Shown here: positions 13,274-19,448 of the stretch, in pieces
Layout of the letters: the number at the start of each line of letters is the position of its first letter
How positions within the stretch are numbered: the stretch's first letter is position 1
The notes under the pieces: model-generated
Databases searched by the model: none
What the model was told of the DNA's origin: nothing
The model's input: only the letters and a program-made list of their open reading frames with translations
Origin: Oscillospiraceae bacterium
Lineage (GTDB): Bacteria > Bacillota > Clostridia > Oscillospirales > Oscillospiraceae
DNA length: 19,448 bases
Assembly: GCA_020025425.1 (NCBI GenBank)
Contig: JAHHSD010000036.1
Location: forward strand, 1-19,448
Direction of reading: 5' to 3'
Program-made: the position numbers and the translations under genes

Positions 13274-14947
13274 ATGGAATTGAAAACTGATATTGAGATT
13301 GCGCAGAGCTGTGAGATGAAGCCTATCCAGACCATCGCCGCCACCGCCGGTGTGGACGAGCAGTATCTGGAGCTGTATGGAAAGTACAAGGCCAAGGTGG
13401 ATTACCGCCTGCTGCGGGAGAACCAGCAGAAGGACGGCAAGCTGATTCTGGTCACTGCCATCAATCCCACCCCCGCAGGCGAGGGCAAGACCACCACCAC
13501 CGTGGGTCTGGCCGACGCCATGCGCCGTCTGGGCAAGAAAACCCTGGTGGCCCTGCGGGAGCCCTCCCTGGGCCCTGTGTTCGGCGTCAAGGGCGGAGCC
13601 GCCGGCGGCGGCTATGCCCAGGTGGTGCCCATGGAGGACATCAACCTCCACTTTACCGGCGACTTCCACGCCATCGGCGCGGCCAATAACCTGCTGGCCG
13701 CCATGCTGGACAACCACATCCAGCAGGGCAACGCTCTGGGCATCGACGTGAAGCGCATCACCTGGAAGCGCTGCGTGGACATGAACGACCGCCAGCTGCG
13801 CAACATCATCGACGGCATCGGCGGACGGATGCAGGGCGTTCCCCGTGAGGACGGCTTCGACATCACTGTGGCCAGTGAGATCATGGCTGTGCTGTGTCTG
13901 GCCACCGACATCCCCGACCTGAAGGCCCGCCTGGGCCGCATGGTGGTGGGCTACACCTACGGCGGCGAGCCGGTCACCGCCCATGACCTGAAGGCCGAGG
14001 GCGCCATGGCCGCCCTGCTGAAGGACGCCCTCAAGCCCAACCTGGTCCAGACCCTGGAGGGCACCCCCGCCTTTATCCACGGCGGCCCCTTCGCCAACAT
14101 TGCCCACGGCTGCAACTCCGTGATGGCCACCCGCATGGCCATGCGTCTGGGCGACTACGCCATCACCGAGGCCGGCTTCGGCGCCGATCTGGGTGCGGAG
14201 AAATTTTTGGACATCAAGTGCCGCCTGGCCGGCCTGAAGCCCAGCGCTGTGGTGGTGGTGGCGACGGTCCGCGCACTGAAAAACCACGGCGGCGTGCCCA
14301 AGGCGGAGCTGAACAGCGAGAATCTGGAGGCCCTGGAGAAGGGCCTGCCCAACCTGCTCCAGCACGTGGAGAACATCACCAAGGTCTTTGGCCTGCCCTG
14401 CGTGGTGGCCATCAATGCCTTCCCCACCGATACCGCCACCGAGCTGAAGCTGGTGGAGGACCGCTGCCGCGAGCTGGGCGTCAACGTGGCCCTGAGCGAG
14501 GTGTGGGCCAAGGGCGGCGAGGGCGGCATCGCCCTGGCTGAGGAAGTGGTCCGCCTGTGCGAGCAGCCCAACAACTTCTGCTTTGCCTATGATGACCAGT
14601 CGGACATTGAGACCAAGCTCAACCAGATCGCCCAGCGCATCTACCGCGCTGACAAGGTGGAGCTGACCGCCGCTGCCCGCAAGCAGATGAAGGAGCTGGA
14701 GGCCCACGGCTTTGACAAGCTGCCCATCTGCATGGCCAAGACCCAGTACAGCTTCTCTGATGACGCTGCAAAGCTGGGGGCGCCCAAGGGCTTTACCATC
14801 ACCGTGCGCAACTTGAAGGTGTCCGCCGGTGCCGGGTTCCTGGTGGCCATGACCGGTGATATCATGACCATGCCCGGCCTGCCCAAGGTCCCCTCCGCCG
14901 AGCGCATCGACGTGGACGAGGACGGCAGGATCACCGGACTGTTCTGA
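13274..14947 (+). CDS. fhs: Formate-tetrahydrofolate ligase (10-formyl-THF synthetase)
   Basis: 557 aa, the usual length. It joins formate and tetrahydrofolate with ATP to give 10-formyl-THF, the entry of formate into folate one-carbon metabolism. The P-loop is PTPAGEGKTTTT (66-77). REPSLGPVFGVKGGAAGGGYAQV (about 98-120) and the DFHAIGAANNLLAAMLDNH block are hallmark FTHFS motifs. The real start is the ATG at 13274, with AAAAGGAGA ten bases upstream. The frame is open from 13229, but that lies in the terminator T-run. The gene is controlled by the ZTP riboswitch and terminator in its leader. It is very GC-rich and codon-biased, suggesting high expression. Confidence 0.98.
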   Translation: MELKTDIEIAQSCEMKPIQTIAATAGVDEQYLELYGKYKAKVDYRLLRENQQKDGKLILVTAINPTPAGEGKTTTTVGLADAMRRLGKKTLVALREPSLGPVFGVKGGAAGGGYAQVVPMEDINLHFTGDFHAIGAANNLLAAMLDNHIQQGNALGIDVKRITWKRCVDMNDRQLRNIIDGIGGRMQGVPREDGFDITVASEIMAVLCLATDIPDLKARLGRMVVGYTYGGEPVTAHDLKAEGAMAALLKDALKPNLVQTLEGTPAFIHGGPFANIAHGCNSVMATRMAMRLGDYAITEAGFGADLGAEKFLDIKCRLAGLKPSAVVVVATVRALKNHGGVPKAELNSENLEALEKGLPNLLQHVENITKVFGLPCVVAINAFPTDTATELKLVEDRCRELGVNVALSEVWAKGGEGGIALAEEVVRLCEQPNNFCFAYDDQSDIETKLNQIAQRIYRADKVELTAAARKQMKELEAHGFDKLPICMAKTQYSFSDDAAKLGAPKGFTITVRNLKVSAGAGFLVAMTGDIMTMPGLPKVPSAERIDVDEDGRITGLF

Positions 14948-14962
14948 GAAATCCTATCTGAG

Positions 14963-14996
14963 AAAGAGCGGGCGTCCTACCGGACGTCCGCTCTTT
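14963..14996 (+). terminator. Terminator of fhs
   Basis: A 15-bp stem with one G.U pair, AAAGAGCGGGCGTCC and GGACGTCCGCTCTTT, with a 4-base loop. It lies 15 bases after the fhs stop. Confidence 0.85.
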
Positions 14997-15009
14997 GCAG
15001 CTGGAGCTG

Positions 15010-15054
15010 AAAAAATACAGGCGCGCCGCGAAATCAGCGGCGCGCCTGTGTTTT
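15010..15054 (-). terminator. Terminator of the amino-acid ABC operon (bidirectional)
   Basis: A perfect 13-bp stem, ACAGGCGCGCCGC (15017-15029) and GCGGCGCGCCTGT (15037-15049), with a 7-base loop. In the minus direction ATTTTTTT follows, and in the plus direction GTTTT follows. It can therefore end both the ABC operon and any fhs read-through. Confidence 0.9.
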
Positions 15055-15081
15055 GGAGAATGAAAAGGGAAACGATGGGGT

Positions 15082-15828
15082 TCAAAGCACCTTGCTGAGG
15101 AACAGCTGGGTGCGGGGGTGCTGGGGGTGGTCGAACAGCTCATTGGGGGTGTTCTCCTCCAGGATGGCGCCGCCGTCCATGAAGATGACCCGGCTGGCCA
15201 CCTCGCGGGCGAAGCCCATCTCGTGGGTGACCACGGCCATGGTCATGCCGTCGTGGGCCAGGTCCCGCATCAGATCCAGCACCTCGCCCACCATCTCGGG
15301 GTCCAGAGCGGAGGTAGGCTCGTCAAAGAGCATGACCTCGGGCTCCATAGCCAGAGCGCGGGCAATGGCGATCCGCTGCTTCTGACCGCCGGAGAGCATG
15401 GCGGGGTACTCGTCGGCCTTGTTGGCCAGACCGATCCGCTCCAGCAGCTCCATGGCCTTGACGTCGGCCTCCTCCTGCTTCTTCAGTCCCAGCTGAACGA
15501 GGGCCAGGGTGATGTTCTTTTTCACGGTCATGTGGGGGAAAAGGTTGAAGTGCTGGAACACCATGCCCATCTTCCGCCGGTGCAGGTCAATGTCCACCTT
15601 TTTGTCGGTGATGTCCACACCGTTGAACAGGATCTGACCGGAGGAGGGGACCTCCAGCAGATTCAGGCAGCGCAGCAGAGTGGACTTGCCGGAGCCGGAG
15701 GGACCGATGATGGCCACCACCTCGCCCCTGTGGATGTCCACGGAGCAGTCGTTCAGGGCCTTGACAGCCCCGTTGTTAAATTCCTTTGTCACATGCGCGA
15801 CACGGATCAGCTCACTTCCTGTCTCCAC
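15082..15828 (-). CDS. Polar amino-acid ABC transporter ATP-binding protein (GlnQ/ArtP type)
   Basis: 248 aa, full length. Walker A is GPSGSGKST (42-50) and the Q-loop is FQHFNLFPHMTV (91-102). The ABC signature is LSGGQKQR (145-152), Walker B LFDEPTSALDP (167-177), and the switch histidine is in VVTHEMGFARE. The GEVVAIIGPSGSGKST and LRCLNLLE patterns are those of the polar amino-acid uptake (PAAT) family. The start is GTG at 15828 with AAAGGAGG seven bases upstream, and it overlaps the permease gene by 17 bases, so translation is coupled. It is the last gene of the SBP-permease-ATPase operon. It powers import of the amino acid bound by the lipoprotein at 16640-17497. Confidence 0.97.
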   Translation of the reverse strand: METGSELIRVAHVTKEFNNGAVKALNDCSVDIHRGEVVAIIGPSGSGKSTLLRCLNLLEVPSSGQILFNGVDITDKKVDIDLHRRKMGMVFQHFNLFPHMTVKKNITLALVQLGLKKQEEADVKAMELLERIGLANKADEYPAMLSGGQKQRIAIARALAMEPEVMLFDEPTSALDPEMVGEVLDLMRDLAHDGMTMAVVTHEMGFAREVASRVIFMDGGAILEENTPNELFDHPQHPRTQLFLSKVL

Positions 15829-16537
15829 GGCGCATCCTCCTTTCGATGGCCTCGATGGCCTTGCTGGCGGGGAAATTGATGCAGAAATAAATCAGGGCGA
15901 CAAATACGAAGGGGCCCACCGAGATGCCGGTGGTGCCGGCCACGTTCTTTGCGGCAAACATCAGCTCCATCATGCCGTAGGCGGAGCAGATGGAGGACTC
16001 CTTCACCATGGTGACCACCTCGTTGGCCAGGGCGGGGAGCACGTTTTTCACGGCCTGGGGCAGGATGACCAGCTTCATGGCCTTCCACTGGTTCAGACCC
16101 AGGGAGCGGGCGGCCTCAGTCTGGCCGGGGTCCACGGCCAGGATGCCGGCGCGGAAGATCTCGGCCACATAGGCGGAGCTGTTCAGGGCCAGGGCCACCA
16201 CAAAGGGGATGAACATGTTCAGCTTGATGAAGCCGATGGACACACGGGGGATCTGGATCAGGTTGAACACGCCGAAGTAAATGATGGACAGCTGCACCAT
16301 CAGAGGAGTGGAGCGGAAAACTGCGATGTAGGCGCCGGACAAGCCGTGAATAAACTTGTTCTTGCTCAGCCGCATCAGAGCCAGCAGCAGAGCGGGGATG
16401 ACGGCCAGCAGCACCGCCACGACGGACAGGGCCAGCGTGTTCAGTACGCCGTTGATGAAGTAAGGGGCGTATTTGGGGAGAAACTGGAAGTTAATGAAGC
16501 TGGCCGGGCTGGGGTTGGCGATAAATTCAGGCAGCAT
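15812..16537 (-). CDS. Polar amino-acid ABC transporter permease (HisMQ family)
   Basis: 241 aa with about five membrane helices. An N-terminal helix follows FINGVLNTLALSVVAVLLAVIPALLLALMRLS, then FRSTPLMVQL, the hallmark of His/Glu/Gln/Arg permeases. The EAA loop contacting the ATPase is AARSLGLNQWKAMKLVILPQAVKNVLP near 148-174. The ATG at 16537 has AAGGAG about eleven bases upstream. It probably works as a homodimer, since only one permease gene is present. It lies about 100 bases after the binding-protein gene, behind a stem-loop, and overlaps the ATPase gene. Confidence 0.96.
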   Translation of the reverse strand: MLPEFIANPSPASFINFQFLPKYAPYFINGVLNTLALSVVAVLLAVIPALLLALMRLSKNKFIHGLSGAYIAVFRSTPLMVQLSIIYFGVFNLIQIPRVSIGFIKLNMFIPFVVALALNSSAYVAEIFRAGILAVDPGQTEAARSLGLNQWKAMKLVILPQAVKNVLPALANEVVTMVKESSICSAYGMMELMFAAKNVAGTTGISVGPFVFVALIYFCINFPASKAIEAIERRMRRGDRK

Positions 16538-16575
16538 AGCGTTGGCAACTCCTTATATAAAATTTGACACGCAAA

Positions 16576-16608
16576 CGTGCAAAACCGGATTTTTTCCGGT
16601 TTTGCACG
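16576..16608 (-). promoter_or_regulatory. Intercistronic stem-loop between binding-protein and permease genes
   Basis: A perfect 13-bp stem, CGTGCAAAACCGG (16576-16588) and CCGGTTTTGCACG (16596-16608), with a 7-base loop. It lies in the gap after the substrate-binding protein stop. No U-tract follows in the minus direction, so it is likely an mRNA-protecting or partial-termination hairpin that raises binding-protein output. Confidence 0.8.
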
Positions 16609-16639
16609 CTGCGCAGTCATATCATAGTGTGGTTTTGAG

Positions 16640-17497
16640 TTAGCCCTCCAGAGCCTGGCTGCTCAGCTCGTTGGCCTCCTCAATGTAAGAGGTCATGGTG
16701 CCGTCGGAGGTCACCTTCTTGATGGTCTCGTTGATGTGGGGCAGCAGACCCTTGGGGTCGTCCTTCTGCACCCAGACACGGTAGGGCTCAGCGGCCTCGC
16801 CCATGTCGATGTCCACAGCGGCCAGATCCTTGTTGGCCTCCAGGTACTTGTTGGCCACAGCGCCGTCCAGCACCAGGGCGTCGCACTTATCGTAGATCAG
16901 GTTGTTGACCAGATCGACCACGGAAGCCATCAGCAGGGGATCAGCGCCGGGCATCTCCTTGGTGACGATGTCAGCCTTGGTGGTGCCCATCTGAGCGCCC
17001 ACGGTCTTGCCCTCGAAGTCGGTCAGAGCGGAGTAGTTGCCCTCGTTGCCGGCCTTGGTGACAATGACGGGGGGCAGATCGGAGTAGTAGGGATCGGAGT
17101 AGCCGGCGATCTTGGCGCGCTCCTCGTTCAGCTCGGTGGCGGCGATCACGTAATCACACTGGCCCTGGTTGAGCAGAGTCAGCAGGTTGTCGAAGTCCAT
17201 GTGGACGACCTCGAACTCAGCGCCCATGTCAGCAGCGATCTGCTTGCCCAGGGAGACGTCGATGCCCACGATGGTGTCCACGCCGTTGTCCAGGATGTGG
17301 AACTCGAAGGGGGGATAGTCAGCGGAGGTGCCCATGACCAGCTTGTCGAACTTCTGATCGCCGGTGCTGCTGACGGAGCCGGGAGCGCTGCCGGAACCAG
17401 AGGTGCTGGTGGAGCTGCTGGGATCATTCTTGGGGCCGCAGGCGGCCAGGCTGAGCGTCATAGCGGCAGCCAGAGCAAGTGCAAAAAACTTTTTCAT
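16640..17497 (-). CDS. Amino-acid ABC transporter substrate-binding lipoprotein (SBP family 3)
   Basis: 285 aa. The signal peptide has lipobox LAAC with lipidated Cys20, then a Ser/Gly-rich linker (about 24-47). The mature domain starts KLVMGTSADYPPFEFH, with GIDVSLGKQIAADMGAEFEVV and the ligand-arginine region ATELNEERAKIAGYSDPYY, the classic SBP_bac_3 pattern. The second lobe has GKTVGAQMGTTKADIV. The ATG at 17497 has AGAGGAG eight bases upstream, and the promoter lies at 17564-17592. Ligand class is probably a polar or basic amino acid or cystine. An ArgR-like palindrome over the promoter hints at arginine, but that is weak evidence. Confidence 0.95.
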   Translation of the reverse strand: MKKFFALALAAAMTLSLAACGPKNDPSSSTSTSGSGSAPGSVSSTGDQKFDKLVMGTSADYPPFEFHILDNGVDTIVGIDVSLGKQIAADMGAEFEVVHMDFDNLLTLLNQGQCDYVIAATELNEERAKIAGYSDPYYSDLPPVIVTKAGNEGNYSALTDFEGKTVGAQMGTTKADIVTKEMPGADPLLMASVVDLVNNLIYDKCDALVLDGAVANKYLEANKDLAAVDIDMGEAAEPYRVWVQKDDPKGLLPHINETIKKVTSDGTMTSYIEEANELSSQALEG

Positions 17498-17559
17498 CGT
17501 TCATTCTCCTCTTATCACACCTGGAAGATTTTTAATTCCCGGTGTTTTCTTGATGTTGT

Positions 17560-17610
17560 ATGCATTATAACGCATAAAAAGTGTATAGTCAAGATAAAAT
17601 TATGCATAAA
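17560..17610 (-). promoter_or_regulatory. ABC operon promoter with ArgR-like palindrome
   Basis: Minus-strand -35 TTGACT (17592-17587), 17 bases, -10 TATAAT (17569-17564), starting near 17557. The -10 is embedded in an 18-bp near-palindrome (17560-17577, TATGC-N8-GCATA). This fits the ARG box pattern TG-N2-T-WWWW-A-N2-CA. A second half-site, ATTATGCATAA, lies at 17599-17609 upstream. Promoter confidence is high; the regulator is inferred. Confidence 0.7.
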
Positions 17611-17655
17611 GCGGGAAAATTTACAATAGGGTTTTTGTGCAAATAGTATGAACAC

Positions 17656-17693
17656 AGAAAGCGCTTGCCAAGTGCTGCAAAGAATAATATAAT
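17656..17693 (+). promoter_or_regulatory. alr promoter with overlapping cre-like site
   Basis: -35 TTGCCA (17665-17670), exactly 17 bases, -10 TATAAT (17688-17693). The sequence AGAAAGCGCTTGCC (17656-17669) matches the CcpA catabolite-responsive element pattern TGAAAGCGCTTNCA at most positions, with a perfect AAGCGCTT core. It covers the -35 box. The leader to the alr start is about 75 bases. Confidence 0.65.
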
Positions 17694-17774
17694 ATATTTC
17701 AAAGGAAATAGGGCACTAACCCATATATAAATAGAAAATAAGAATTGGCTGTACAAACGAGGAGAAAACAGAAT

Positions 17775-18893
17775 ATGCATAGCGTAATGAATAATTCGTA
17801 TATTTCAGTTGATTTGGGCCAGGTGGAGCGAAATGTGAGGACGATTCTGGCCCAGCTGCCCGCAGGCACGAAGCTGATTCCGGTTCTGAAGGATGACGCG
17901 TATGGGCTTGGCATGCTCCCGATTGCCAGACGGCTGGCACAGATCCAGGAGATCAGGATGATCGCGGTCTCACATGTGGCGGAGGGGGTAGAGCTGCGCC
18001 AGTCCGGCTATGAGGGAGACATCCTGGTGATGGGGGGAACGGCGGGATTTCTGCTCCCCCTGGTGGTGGAACATGACCTGACCCTGGCCATCGGCCGTCC
18101 CGGCCTGGCCGCTGAGCTGGCTCAGGCGGCGCGGGAGGGGGGAAAGACAGTCTCCGTTCATATTAAGGTAGAGACCGGCCTGCATCGGATGGGGCTGGCC
18201 CCGGGGGAGGAGCTGGACGGCCTGATCGGGGAGCTGCGCCGGGCGGGAGACTGCCTGCGGGTAGAGGGGGCTTTTACCCATTTTGCCGATCCCGAGGATG
18301 AGGCCCGCACCCGGGCCCAGTACCAGACCTTCCTGGCCGGCACGGCACAGCTGGAGGGGGCGGGGATCGCCCTGCCCATGAAGCATGTGTCGGGCAGCGC
18401 GGGCAGCGAGCTGTACCCCGAGTACCACCTGGACGCGGTCCGGATCGGGCGGCGGCTGTATATGGACCACCCCACCCAGCCCCGTGGGGATATCAAAGAG
18501 GCGGTCTCCTGGCGGACCTTTGTCACCCGGATCAGCCGGCTCCGGCCGGGGGACCAGGTGGGCTACCACGGGGACTGCGCCCTGGACCACCCCGCCACGG
18601 TGGCCACCATCGGGGTGGGCTACGGTGACGGCCTGGACCCGGCCCTGGCCCAGTGCCGGGCTCCGGTGCTTGTAAATGGCAAACGGGCCAGGCTGCTGAC
18701 CTGCTGCATGGACCAGAGCATTATCGAGGTCACCGGCATCCCCTGCGCCCCTGACGATGAGGTCACCCTCTTCGGCCGGGACAGCCTGGGAAATGAGCTC
18801 CCATCCCAGGAGGTGGCCCTGCTCATCGGTGACGGGGAGGGCTGCGGCCTGACCTCCAAGCTCAGCCGCCGGGTGGCCCGGATCTATTTCTGA
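17775..18893 (+). CDS. alr: Alanine racemase
   Basis: 372 aa from the ATG at 17775, chosen because GAGGAG lies ten bases upstream. The open frame continues to 17745, but that start has no support. A pyridoxal-phosphate enzyme that interconverts L- and D-alanine for peptidoglycan. The PLP lysine is Lys39 in IPVLKDDAYGLG, the TIM-barrel N-domain. KVETGLHRMG (about 140-149) and HVSGSAGSEL follow. The C-terminal beta domain has the IGVGYGDGL region with the catalytic tyrosine and VLVNGKRARLL..CMDQSI. The lysine motif has DD where most Alr have AN, and CMDQ in place of CMDM, so a related amino-acid racemase of fold type III is possible. It is upstream of yqfC/yqfD on the same strand. Confidence 0.92.
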   Translation: MHSVMNNSYISVDLGQVERNVRTILAQLPAGTKLIPVLKDDAYGLGMLPIARRLAQIQEIRMIAVSHVAEGVELRQSGYEGDILVMGGTAGFLLPLVVEHDLTLAIGRPGLAAELAQAAREGGKTVSVHIKVETGLHRMGLAPGEELDGLIGELRRAGDCLRVEGAFTHFADPEDEARTRAQYQTFLAGTAQLEGAGIALPMKHVSGSAGSELYPEYHLDAVRIGRRLYMDHPTQPRGDIKEAVSWRTFVTRISRLRPGDQVGYHGDCALDHPATVATIGVGYGDGLDPALAQCRAPVLVNGKRARLLTCCMDQSIIEVTGIPCAPDDEVTLFGRDSLGNELPSQEVALLIGDGEGCGLTSKLSRRVARIYF

Positions 18894-18902
18894 GCCCTTC
18901 CG

Positions 18903-18932
18903 GTCAACTTTCACCTCTCCCGCTCATATAGT
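18903..18932 (+). promoter_or_regulatory. Candidate sigma-E sporulation promoter of yqfCD
   Basis: GTCAACTT (18903-18910), 14 bases, CATATAGT (18925-18932). These resemble the mother-cell sigma-E pattern (GTCATATT, 13-15 bases, CATACAMT), six of eight positions in each box. The predicted start near 18939 sits just before the yqfC ribosome binding site. yqfC and yqfD belong to the sigma-E regulon in Bacillus subtilis. Confidence 0.5.
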
Positions 18933-18950
18933 GAACGGAAGAGGTGATTT
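18911..18950 (+). promoter_or_regulatory. Inverted repeat masking the yqfC ribosome binding site
   Basis: TCACCTCT (18911-18918) pairs with AGAGGTGA (18940-18947), which is the yqfC Shine-Dalgarno, followed by TTTTT. In an alr read-through transcript this would hide the ribosome binding site or act as a weak terminator. A transcript started at 18939 would lack the 5' arm. Confidence 0.55.
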
Positions 18951-18953
18951 TTC

Positions 18954-19235
18954 ATGGAGAAGCGAGGACGCAGGGAGGGATTCCTGGAAAAGACAGCCCA
19001 GGCCCTGGACCTGCCCGCCGATGCGGTGGCCGGGCTGCCCCGTGTGGAGCTGGTGGGGGACCGGGAGCTGCGGATCGAGAACCACAGGGGCATCCTGTCC
19101 TACGGGGACCGGGAGATCCATGTCAGCGCCGGGGCATTTATTATAAAGGTGTCGGGGGAGGGGCTGGATCTGCGGGCCATGACGGGGCTGGAGCTGCTCA
19201 TCACCGGGCAGATCACCGCCATCCAGCTGGCCTGA
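18954..19235 (+). CDS. yqfC: Sporulation protein YqfC
   Basis: 93 aa, typical of the YqfC/YabP-like family of small sporulation proteins. The conserved core is PRVELVGDRELRIENHRGILSYGDREIHVSAG, followed by IKVSGEGLDLRAMTGLELLITGQI, with the beta-rich pattern of the family. The ATG at 18954 has AGAGGTGA six to seven bases upstream. It forms an operon with yqfD, 13 bases downstream. It is needed in the mother cell during spore formation in relatives; the molecular function is unknown. It marks the organism as a spore former or a close descendant of one. Confidence 0.93.
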   Translation: MEKRGRREGFLEKTAQALDLPADAVAGLPRVELVGDRELRIENHRGILSYGDREIHVSAGAFIIKVSGEGLDLRAMTGLELLITGQITAIQLA

Positions 19236-19248
19236 GGGGAGGGAGAGC

Positions 19249-19448
19249 ATGAGACATCTGCTGAACCTGCTGCTGGGGATGGTGGAGCTCACCGCCCAGG
19301 GCCCCTTCCCCGAGCGGCTGCTCAATCTGTGTGCCCAGCGGGGGGTGGCCTTCTGGGGACTGCGCTGGGTGGATGCACACACCATCGTCCTCACGGTGCG
19401 CCGGAGGGACGCGGACCGCCTGACCAAGCTGGGGGAGCGGGTGGGCTG
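19249..19448 (+). CDS. yqfD: Sporulation protein YqfD, 5' part (runs off the window)
   Basis: The first 66 codons of a gene that continues past the end of the window. The ATG at 19249 has GAGGGGAGGGAG upstream, and the gene lies 13 bases after yqfC. The start MRHLLNLLLGMVELTAQGPFPERLLNLCAQRGVAFW and the following HTIVLTVRRRDADRL match the N-terminal domain of YqfD, which is normally about 400 aa with a central membrane helix. Gene order yqfC-yqfD is standard in spore formers, which supports both calls. Confidence 0.88.
   Translation, partial: MRHLLNLLLGMVELTAQGPFPERLLNLCAQRGVAFWGLRWVDAHTIVLTVRRRDADRLTKLGERVG

Noticed and set aside
13235..14707. 490-residue open frame antisense to fhs
   Set aside because: This is a typical shadow of a GC-rich, codon-biased gene: Gly/His/Val/Leu-rich with no motif. 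The fhs frame carries all the family signatures.
1..19448. CRISPR arrays, insertion sequences, phage or toxin-antitoxin modules
   Set aside because: I saw no direct-repeat arrays, transposase, integrase or paired small toxin-antitoxin genes on either strand.

Overview
The window is a piece of chromosome from a spore-forming, GC-rich anaerobic Firmicute, most likely a gut Oscillospiraceae-type Clostridium (inferred). The main clues are yqfC/yqfD sporulation genes, an fhs/fchA one-carbon pair with a ZTP (pfl) riboswitch, strong AGGAGG-type ribosome binding sites, and GC-rich genes separated by AT-rich regulatory gaps.

Layout. Positions 1-155 hold the 3' part of a tRNA-Gly and a complete tRNA-Cys, followed by a terminator. 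Positions 531-6120 (minus strand) form a compact operon read from right to left: two halves of a split transketolase, an RpiB/LacAB-type isomerase, an iron-type alcohol dehydrogenase, an EamA/DMT permease and a ROK regulator. Positions 6468-9493 (plus strand) form a divergent tripartite tricarboxylate transporter operon (tctC-tctB-tctA). The shared control region (6121-6467) carries two consensus-spaced promoters and three copies of the palindrome TTGAT-N11-ATCAA, which I read as operators for the ROK regulator.

Positions 9494-10128 are mostly non-coding, with one very short ORF. Then come a second EamA permease (minus), a 3-methyladenine DNA glycosylase (plus) converging on shikimate kinase (minus), fchA and riboswitch-controlled fhs (plus), and a polar amino-acid ABC importer operon (minus, 15082-17497). 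The window ends with alanine racemase and yqfC, and yqfD runs off the edge (plus).

The most interesting part is the 531-9493 locus. A split transketolase, an aldose/ketose isomerase that has lost RpiB's phosphate-binding and ring-opening residues, a metal-dependent alcohol dehydrogenase, a probable exporter and an anion importer together match the core enzyme set of the sulfo-transketolase route of sulfoquinovose degradation. In that route the transketolase cuts a sulfosugar twice, the isomerase interconverts 4-deoxy-4-sulfoerythrose and its ketose, and sulfoacetaldehyde is reduced to isethionate. The sulfoquinovosidase and sulfoquinovose isomerase are not in the window, so the true substrate is open. 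It may be a sulfonated or carboxylated sugar imported by the Tct system.
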